A DNA stretch of 11,209 bases, from positions 1 to 11,209 of the forward strand of contig NZ_JAKEDR010000110.1 of NCBI RefSeq assembly GCF_023653455.1, written 5' to 3'. The DNA is from Paraclostridium ghonii. Lineage in GTDB: Bacteria > Bacillota > Clostridia > Peptostreptococcales > Peptostreptococcaceae. A model generated the notes under the pieces. That model was not told the DNA's origin. It saw only the letters and a program-made list of their open reading frames with translations, and searched no databases. Positions 6,493-11,209 of the stretch are shown here, in pieces. Both the position numbers and the translations under genes were made by a program. Positions within the stretch are counted from its first letter, which is position 1. Every line of letters starts with the position of its first letter.

Positions 6493-6533
6493 ACTAATGA
6501 ACATACTTTACATATTTTAGGAGGAAATTAAAA

Positions 6534-6704
6534 ATGGCTTACAAAATTAATGATGCTTGTATAAGCTGTGGTGCTTGTGAACCTGAGTGCCCAGTTAGCT
6601 GTATATCAGCTGGAGACGACAAATACGTTATAGATGCAGATACTTGTATTGAGTGTGGTGCTTGTAACGGAGTTTGTCCAGTAGATGCTCCACAACCTGA
6701 ATAA
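6534..6704 (+). CDS. Clostridial-type 2[4Fe-4S] ferredoxin, 56 residues
   Basis: Small soluble electron carrier of 56 residues, starting MAYKINDACISCGACEPECP. Two classical cluster motifs are complete: C9-C12-C15-C19-P and C38-C41-C44-C48-P, separated by the acidic spacer AGDDKYVIDAD. One further cysteine (C23) follows the first motif. Length and sequence are typical of the low-potential bacterial ferredoxin that serves pyruvate:ferredoxin oxidoreductase, hydrogenase and CODH. It is transcribed divergently from cooS with its own promoter, a strong ribosome binding site and its own terminator, so it is a single-gene unit. It is a plausible partner of CooS, but such ferredoxins serve many enzymes and proximity alone does not prove a dedicated link. 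Confidence 0.96.
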   Translation: MAYKINDACISCGACEPECPVSCISAGDDKYVIDADTCIECGACNGVCPVDAPQPE

Positions 6705-6714
6705 TAAATAAAAT

Positions 6715-6757
6715 AGACTGTCTCAATATGTCAAACGACTTTTGAGGCAGTCTTTTT
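6715..6757 (+). terminator. Intrinsic terminator of the ferredoxin gene
   Basis: The stem agactgtctcaa (6715-6726) pairs with ttgaggcagtct (6742-6753), 12 bp including one G-U pair, with a 15-nt loop. A run of T follows (6753-6757). It begins 10 nt after the ferredoxin stop codon. Confidence 0.9.
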
Positions 6758-6774
6758 AAATTTGATTAATAATA

Positions 6775-6811
6775 AAACAAAAAGCGTAGACTTTGTCTAC
6801 GCTTTTTGTTT
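6775..6811 (-). terminator. Bidirectional terminator between rex and ferredoxin
   Basis: Perfect 17-bp inverted repeat (6775-6791 and 6795-6811) around a 3-nt loop, with core gcgtagac/gtctacgc flanked by A5 and T5. It lies 14 nt past the rex stop codon. The T tract is present on both strands, so it ends rex transcripts and backs up the ferredoxin terminator in this convergent pair. Confidence 0.9.
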
Positions 6812-6825
6812 ACATAAATGTAGTT

Positions 6826-7455
6826 TTATTCATTTTCGTTCATAAGATATGATAACGTAAATAAACTTTCAGTTAAGTTTACATTTTCAACGATAACATC
6901 CTTTGGCACTTCTAAATCTAGAGGTGCAAAGTTCCAAATTCCTTTTATCCCAGATTTTACTAATCTGTCTACAACTTCTTGCGCTCCATTTTTTGGTATA
7001 CATAATATTGCTATATCGACATCATTTTCAGCTACGAACTCTTCGATGCTATCAGAGTCTAGTATTTCAAAATCTCTAATCTTTAAACCTATCATTTTTG
7101 GATTTGCATCAAATAAAGCTTTTATCTTAAACCCTGCTTTATTAAATCCTGAGTAATTAGCTAATGCCTGTCCTAAGTTTCCAGCCCCAATTATTATAGA
7201 GTTATAAGTTCTAGATAAACCTAATATTTTTCCTATTTCATTATATAACTCTTCCACATTATATCCGTATCCCTGTTGTCCAAATCCACCAAAGTTGTTT
7301 AAATCTTGTCTTATTTGAGATGCTGTAAACCCAATTATATCACTTAATTCCTTAGAAGATATTCTTTGTATATCTCTATCTAACAAATCTCCCAAGTATC
7401 TGTGATATTTAGGTAGTCTTCTTATTACAGCCATAGAAATATTTCTACTACTCAT
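6826..7455 (-). CDS. rex: Redox-sensing transcriptional repressor Rex
   Basis: Full-length Rex of 209 residues. The N-terminal winged helix-turn-helix (about 1-80) carries the family signature around ASQIRQDLNNFGGFGQQGYGY (45-65). The Rossmann domain has GAGNLG (90-95) for NAD(H), FDANPKMIG (115-123) and ILCIPKNGAQ (150-159), and a C-terminal helix for domain swapping in the dimer. Rex binds operators when NAD is abundant and lets go when NADH rises, switching on fermentative and electron-disposal genes. The ATG at 7455 is supported by AGGAGG (7463-7468) 7 nt upstream. A Rex-like site in its own upstream region suggests autoregulation, and a second lies on the cooS promoter. The ABC-F gene is divergent to it; I recall rex also lying near the ABC-F gene ydiF in Bacillus subtilis. 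Confidence 0.97.
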   Translation of the reverse strand: MSSRNISMAVIRRLPKYHRYLGDLLDRDIQRISSKELSDIIGFTASQIRQDLNNFGGFGQQGYGYNVEELYNEIGKILGLSRTYNSIIIGAGNLGQALANYSGFNKAGFKIKALFDANPKMIGLKIRDFEILDSDSIEEFVAENDVDIAILCIPKNGAQEVVDRLVKSGIKGIWNFAPLDLEVPKDVIVENVNLTESLFTLSYLMNENE

Positions 7456-7497
7456 GTCTTCACCTCCTGTATAGTCATTATCCCTTTTGTATATATT

Positions 7498-7515
7498 ATG
7501 CTAATTTATTAACAA
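7498..7515. promoter_or_regulatory. Rex-like operator upstream of rex
   Basis: On the minus strand TTGTTAATAAATTAGCAT matches the remembered clostridial Rex consensus TTGTTAA-N4-TTAACAA at 12 of 14 fixed positions, again with a perfect first half-site. It lies about 43 nt before the rex start codon, downstream of the extended -10 promoter. It would overlap the -35 and spacer of a possible second promoter (TTGTTA, 16 nt, TATACA). Autoregulation of rex is a known theme. It might also affect the divergent ABC-F promoter about 14 nt away. Confidence 0.6.
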
Positions 7516-7528
7516 AATACATATATCC

Positions 7529-7557
7529 TTGATTATATTATACCAAAACATTATAAT
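7529..7557 (+). promoter_or_regulatory. ABC-F gene promoter
   Basis: TTGATT (7529-7534), a 17-nt spacer and perfect TATAAT (7552-7557) point rightward to the ABC-F gene. The leader would be short, about 23 nt, and contains AAGGAGG (7571-7577). With so little leader there is no room for an attenuator like those of some antibiotic-induced ABC-F genes. The promoter overlaps the rex promoter on the other strand. Confidence 0.75.
7537..7545 (-). promoter_or_regulatory. rex extended -10 promoter
   Basis: The minus strand shows TG-G-TATAAT: a perfect -10 hexamer (7537-7542) with the extended TG at 7544-7545 and no clear -35. It lies inside the spacer of the ABC-F promoter, so the two polymerases would compete. 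The predicted start near 7530 places the Rex-like operator just downstream, as a roadblock. Confidence 0.5.
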
Positions 7558-7586
7558 TTTAGATAGTTTAAAGGAGGTATAATTTT

Positions 7587-9500
7587 ATGATTGTTTTGTC
7601 ATGTAATAACTTAAATAAAAGTTTTGGAATAGATACTGTATTAGAAAATATTAGCTTCACTGTAAACGAAGGGGATAAAGTTGGTATTATAGGAGTAAAT
7701 GGAACTGGTAAAACCACTTTATTTAAAATACTTTCTGGAATTTATGGATATGATAGCGGAGACATATACCTTGGAAAAGGTGTAGAAATAGGATATCTTG
7801 AACAAAATACAAATTTTCAGTCGGAAAAAACTATTTATGAAGAAGTTTTAGAAGTTTTTTCGCATTTAATAGATATGGAAAATTATATAAGAGACTTAGA
7901 AATTAAAATAGCAGAAGAAGGATCTAATCCAAATTCAAAAATTTTAGATAAGCTTATGAATGAGTACTCTCAAAAGCTAGAACTTTTTTCAGAACTGAAT
8001 GGTTATGGATATAAGTCAGAGGTTAAAGGTATTCTAAAGGGCTTAGGATTTTCTGATGATGATATAAAAACTCCAATAAGTATACTATCTGGAGGAGAAA
8101 AAACTAGAGTTTTACTTTCAAAATTATTGCTTAAAAATCCATCGCTTCTACTACTAGATGAGCCGACTAACCACCTTGACTCAGATGCTATAGAATGGTT
8201 AGAAGTTTTCTTAAAGCAATATAAAGGAACTGTTATTATCATATCTCACGATAGATACTTCTTAGATCAAGTTGTAAACAGAGTATTTGAAATTCATAAT
8301 AAAAAATTAAAAACATACAATGGAAATTATTCTAAGTTTATAGAACTTTCTAAAACAGAAAAAGAATTAGAAGTAAAAAAATATGAAGATCAGCAAAAAG
8401 AAATTAAAAAACAAGAAGAATCAATAGAAAGACTAAAGGCTTATGGAAGAGAAAAACATTTAAAAAGAGCTAGAAGTAAAGAAAAAATGTTAGATAAAGT
8501 TGATGCATTGGACAAACCTGATGTATTTAGAAAAAAAGCTAGTATTGCATTTAATCCTTCAACTTCTAGTGGTAATGATGTTTTACAAGTAGAGAACCTT
8601 TCTATGGGCTATGGGGAAAGAGTTCTTTTTAAAGATATAGACTTTAATATATATAGAGGAGAAAAGGTAGCTTTAATAGGATCTAACGGAATAGGTAAAT
8701 CTACTTTATTTAAAATAATAATGGATGAAATAGTTCCTTTAACTGGAACTACTAAACTTGGTACAAATGTACATGTAGATTATTTCCATCAAGAACAAAA
8801 AACTCTTAATTTAGATAATACTATTATTGATGAAATTTGGAATGATCATCCTACTCTAAATCAAACTACTCTTAGAAATATGTTGGGATCTTTTTTATTT
8901 GAAGATGAAGAAGTATTCAAAAAAATATCAACTTTAAGTGGTGGTGAAAGAGCTAGGGTTGCCATATTAAAATTAATTTTATCTAATGCTAATTTCTTAT
9001 TACTAGATGAACCTACAAACCACCTTGATATAGACTCTAAAGAAGTTCTTGAAGAAGCTTTATTAAATTATACAGGAACTTTATTTACAATATCTCATGA
9101 TAGATATTTTTTAAATACAGTTGTAGATAAAATACTTTTACTAGATTCTGATGGAATAACTGAGTACCTAGGTAATTATGACTACTATATAGATAAAAAA
9201 ACACAAACAATAGAAATGAACACTATTGAAACAACTGATGAAAAAACTAAAACTCAGTTAAAAGATGAAAAACGAAAAGAAAGAGAACAAAGAGAGTTAG
9301 AAAAAAAAGCTAGAGTTAAAAGGCAGAATATAGAAAAAGAAATTGAAGAAATAGAAATTAAAATTGAAGAGTTAAATAATTTAATGTGCGAAGAAGAAGT
9401 ATACTCTAATCCTGAAAAATCTAAGGAAGTTAGTCAAAGTAAGACTTCATTCGAGGAAAAATTAAATAATTTATATGAAGAATGGGAACAGCTAATGTAG
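7587..9500 (+). CDS. ABC-F family ATPase, YdiF/Uup-like, with C-terminal coiled coil
   Basis: Soluble protein of 637 residues with two ABC ATPase domains and no membrane segments, hence a ribosome-associated ABC-F factor rather than a transporter. Domain 1 has Walker A GVNGTGKT (36-43), signature LSGGE (167-171), Walker B with DEPTNHLD (191-198) and switch H221. The charged helical linker (about 240-325, rich in K, E and R) corresponds to the tRNA-contacting segment. Domain 2 has GSNGIGKS (365-372), LSGGE (450-454), DEPTNHLD (474-481) and H504. A lysine/glutamate-rich coiled coil (about 555-637) ends the protein, as in YdiF and Uup. The long coiled coil and the neighbourhood with rex favour a housekeeping translation factor over a drug-resistance ABC-F. 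The start is fixed by AAGGAGG (7571-7577) 9 nt before ATG. Confidence 0.93.
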   Translation: MIVLSCNNLNKSFGIDTVLENISFTVNEGDKVGIIGVNGTGKTTLFKILSGIYGYDSGDIYLGKGVEIGYLEQNTNFQSEKTIYEEVLEVFSHLIDMENYIRDLEIKIAEEGSNPNSKILDKLMNEYSQKLELFSELNGYGYKSEVKGILKGLGFSDDDIKTPISILSGGEKTRVLLSKLLLKNPSLLLLDEPTNHLDSDAIEWLEVFLKQYKGTVIIISHDRYFLDQVVNRVFEIHNKKLKTYNGNYSKFIELSKTEKELEVKKYEDQQKEIKKQEESIERLKAYGREKHLKRARSKEKMLDKVDALDKPDVFRKKASIAFNPSTSSGNDVLQVENLSMGYGERVLFKDIDFNIYRGEKVALIGSNGIGKSTLFKIIMDEIVPLTGTTKLGTNVHVDYFHQEQKTLNLDNTIIDEIWNDHPTLNQTTLRNMLGSFLFEDEEVFKKISTLSGGERARVAILKLILSNANFLLLDEPTNHLDIDSKEVLEEALLNYTGTLFTISHDRYFLNTVVDKILLLDSDGITEYLGNYDYYIDKKTQTIEMNTIETTDEKTKTQLKDEKRKEREQRELEKKARVKRQNIEKEIEEIEIKIEELNNLMCEEEVYSNPEKSKEVSQSKTSFEEKLNNLYEEWEQLM

Positions 9501-9515
9501 GCTGTTCTTTATTTT
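9486..9515 (+). terminator. Terminator overlapping the ABC-F stop codon
   Basis: GAACAGC (9486-9492) pairs with GCTGTTC (9501-9507), 7 bp around an 8-nt loop, then TTTATTTT (9508-9515). The stop codon (9498-9500) is in the loop, so the left arm is inside the reading frame. A ribosome stopping there would cover the left arm, so termination may depend on translation. It separates the ABC-F gene from the MATE gene. Confidence 0.7.
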
Positions 9516-9610
9516 CGATAATTCTAAAAATTTGTAAAAGAAATTAGTTGATATATTCATAGCATTTATATTAACATAGTATAGACGTTAAATTTAAAGG
9601 GGGTGCCCGC

Positions 9611-10987
9611 TTGACAAATATTTTTAATTTAAATGATGAAAATAAGAAATTTTATAAATTATTAGTTTCTCTTTGTATACCTATAATAATACAAAACCTT
9701 ATATCTACTTCTGTAAATATTATAGATACTGTAATGATTAGTAGTTTAGGAGAAGCATCTGTAGCATCAATTGGAGTTGCTAATCAGTACTTCTTTTTAT
9801 TTAGTATGACACTGTCTGGTTTGACAGGTGGAGCTGGGTTATTTATATCTCAGTTTTTCGGAAAAAATGATGTTAATAACATAAAAAAAGTTACTGGATT
9901 AAATGTTTTACTTGGAATAATACTAGGTTTATTGTTTTTTATCCCAGCTTTTATATTTCCTAAGATTATAATACATTTTTTCTCTTATGATCCTGAAGTT
10001 GTAAAGCTTTGTATAGAGTATTTTAGTATAATATCTTTTTGTTATCCTTTAATAGCTATAAGTACTGTTTTTAGTATGGGTTCTAGAAGTATTAGAAATC
10101 CTCATTTAGGTATGATTTGTAGTGCTATTGCTTTAGTAAGTAATATTATTTTAAACTACGGTTTAATATTTGGAAACTTAGGTCTACCTGCATTAGGAGT
10201 TCGAGGTGCTGCTATAGCTACTGTTATAGCTAGATTTATTGAATTTTCACTTTTAATAGGATATGTATATATTATAAAAAAAGATTATATTTTAAAATTC
10301 AATATGAAAAATTTAAAATCTATAGACAAGCAATTTGTAGATACTTTCCTATCTAAAAGCATGCCTATATTATTAAACGATAGTTGTTGGGCAATAGGTA
10401 CAGTTTTATATTCGGTTGCTTATGCAAAAGCTGGTACTTCTGCTATTGCAGCCAGTCAGATAGCTACTAGTACGGGTAATTTCTTTATTATGACAGCTGT
10501 TTGTGTAGCCATTGGAGCATCTATTATGTTAGGTAATGAACTTGGAGCTGATAATAAGGATGTTGCTATTGATTATGCTAAAAAGTTTTCTAAGATAGTT
10601 TGTATAGTGGGAACTATATTTGGTGTCCTTCTTATATTAAATATTCCAATGCTACTTAAGATGTTTAGTGTTTCTGATAGTCTAGCTCCTGATATTATTA
10701 AAATATTTGTGATTATGGGAATATTGATGGGGCTTAAGTCTTTTAATACGCTTTTGATTATAGGTATTTTAAGAAGTGGTGGAGATACTAAGTATGCTTT
10801 ATATTTAGAGTTAGGTTGTATGTGGTTAGTGTCACTTCCTCTTACTTTTGTATTTGCAATTAAAGGTGCACCTATTTATGTGCTTGTACTTCTTACTTAT
10901 TCTGAGGAAATTGTTAAGTTTATATTTGGAGTTCCTAGAGCAATGTCTAAAAAATGGGTTGCTAATATTGTAAAAGAAATTGATTAG
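9611..10987 (+). CDS. MATE family multidrug/cation antiporter
   Basis: Inner-membrane protein of 458 residues with about 12 hydrophobic helices in two repeated bundles. MATE features include the N-terminal SLCIPIIIQNLISTSVNIIDTVMISSLGEASVASIG region, the glycine-rich SGLTGGAGLFISQFFG motif (about 73-88), and the second-half counterpart with SMPILLNDSCWAIGTVLY and GASIMLGNELGA. Members export drugs or metabolites in exchange for Na+ or H+; the substrate cannot be told. The start is TTG, supported by AAAGGGGG (9596-9603) 7 nt upstream. The next in-frame ATG is 41 codons on, inside the first helix. The 110-nt gap upstream contains the ABC-F terminator and no convincing promoter. A strong palindrome begins 10 nt after the stop. 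Confidence 0.93.
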   Translation: MTNIFNLNDENKKFYKLLVSLCIPIIIQNLISTSVNIIDTVMISSLGEASVASIGVANQYFFLFSMTLSGLTGGAGLFISQFFGKNDVNNIKKVTGLNVLLGIILGLLFFIPAFIFPKIIIHFFSYDPEVVKLCIEYFSIISFCYPLIAISTVFSMGSRSIRNPHLGMICSAIALVSNIILNYGLIFGNLGLPALGVRGAAIATVIARFIEFSLLIGYVYIIKKDYILKFNMKNLKSIDKQFVDTFLSKSMPILLNDSCWAIGTVLYSVAYAKAGTSAIAASQIATSTGNFFIMTAVCVAIGASIMLGNELGADNKDVAIDYAKKFSKIVCIVGTIFGVLLILNIPMLLKMFSVSDSLAPDIIKIFVIMGILMGLKSFNTLLIIGILRSGGDTKYALYLELGCMWLVSLPLTFVFAIKGAPIYVLVLLTYSEEIVKFIFGVPRAMSKKWVANIVKEID

Positions 10988-10996
10988 ATAGTGCTC

Positions 10997-11079
10997 GTTG
11001 GACTATATTATTGTTTCATTCGCTGAAAGACCGATAAGGCATGGTCTTTAACGCTACTTCAACAATAATATAGTCCAAC
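10997..11079. repeat. Nested palindromic element between convergent genes
   Basis: A perfect 19-bp outer stem, gttggactatattattgtt (10997-11015) and its exact complement (11061-11079), encloses an inner stem aaagacc (11026-11032) and ggtcttt (11043-11049) with a 10-nt loop. The parts are separated by an unpaired 10/11-nt internal loop (11016-11025 and 11050-11060). No T tract follows on either strand, so it is not a standard intrinsic terminator, although it lies between two convergent genes. It could be a non-autonomous mobile palindrome or a structured RNA. Confidence 0.7.
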
Positions 11080-11099
11080 TTCGTTAACTTAAGATATAT

Positions 11100-11209
11100 T
11101 TAATCAAAAACGAGACTCTCAATACTAGATATAATACCAGCTATAGCCCCTAATATGCATATATCTACTACATTTAAATAGCTTATTAAACCTATAGAAA
11201 GAATATATA
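11100..11209 (-). CDS. C-terminal end of an unidentified membrane protein (partial)
   Basis: An open minus-strand frame enters from the right edge and ends at TAA (11100-11102), giving the last 35 residues, which begin YILSIGLISYLNVVDICILG. The segment is strongly hydrophobic and ends with a short amphipathic tail, IISSIESLVFD. The composition suggests a terminal transmembrane helix. The ending is vaguely like CDP-alcohol phosphatidyltransferases, but I cannot identify the family from so little. The other two minus frames are closed by stops within this stretch. The gene converges on the MATE gene across the palindrome. Confidence 0.5.
   Translation of the reverse strand, partial: YILSIGLISYLNVVDICILGAIAGIISSIESLVFD

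Larger units (their letters stand above)
6233..6533. other. Divergent regulatory region between cooS and ferredoxin
   Basis: No coding sequence is supported in these 301 bases. The left end holds the cooS ribosome binding site, promoter and a Rex-like operator; the right end holds the ferredoxin promoter and ribosome binding site. The middle (about 6307-6463) is AT-rich. It contains a second exact copy of the 11-mer ttaatgtttaa (6344-6354; the first is at 6292-6302 inside the operator) and no clear hairpin. Each divergent gene appears to have its own promoter, about 160 nt apart. Confidence 0.75.

Noticed and set aside
8003..8242. Leftward open frame within the ABC-F gene
   Set aside because: Antisense to the signature and Walker B region of a clear ABC domain; low-complexity translation without support.
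10997..11079. CRISPR repeat or attachment site
   Set aside because: There is one inverted repeat only, with no direct repeats, spacers, integrase or tRNA nearby.

Overview
The window is AT-rich DNA from a low-GC Gram-positive anaerobe. A clostridial 2[4Fe-4S] ferredoxin, a Ni-Fe CO dehydrogenase, a Rex redox repressor and an NAD-type glutamate dehydrogenase, all with strong purine-rich ribosome binding sites, point to the Peptostreptococcaceae (relatives of Clostridioides, Paraclostridium or Romboutsia). From memory, the order ABC-F / rex / cooS / electron-transfer genes / gluD resembles the Clostridioides difficile chromosome. I see no transposase, phage gene or CRISPR array, so this looks like core chromosome with accessory palindromes.

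Layout. Positions 1-262 are AT-rich: a likely leftward promoter for a gene beyond the edge, short tandem repeats, and a long perfect palindrome acting as the gluD terminator. Five genes then lie on the minus strand. Read in their own direction they are cooS (6232-4331), a CooF-like four-cluster ferredoxin (4338-3868), an FAD/NAD(P) oxidoreductase (3893-2661), a P-loop/Asp23 protein (2500-1691) and gluD (1561-263). The first three overlap and form one operon. A 131-nt imperfect hairpin fills the gap before the P-loop gene. gluD has its own extended -10 promoter. A 301-nt divergent regulatory region separates cooS from a small rightward ferredoxin gene (6534-6704), which converges on rex (minus, 6826-7455) with two terminators between them. 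Rightward genes for an ABC-F ATPase (7587-9500) and a MATE transporter (9611-10987) follow, then a 19-bp-stem palindrome and the C-terminal end of an unidentified leftward membrane protein at the right edge.

How the genes fit together. CooS would oxidise CO, or reduce CO2, and pass electrons to the CooF-like protein. That protein would pass them to the flavoprotein, giving NAD(P)H, or to the divergent ferredoxin. Near-consensus Rex operators (12 of 14 positions of TTGTTAA-N4-TTAACAA) lie on the cooS promoter and in front of rex. The NADH/NAD ratio therefore probably controls the CODH operon and rex itself. GluD is another large NAD(H) user next door.

The most unusual points are: a CODH that keeps all C-cluster metal ligands but seems to lack the usual catalytic lysine and histidine tract; a P-loop domain joined to an Asp23/Gls24 domain in a redox locus; and two large hairpin elements of similar shape but different sequence.
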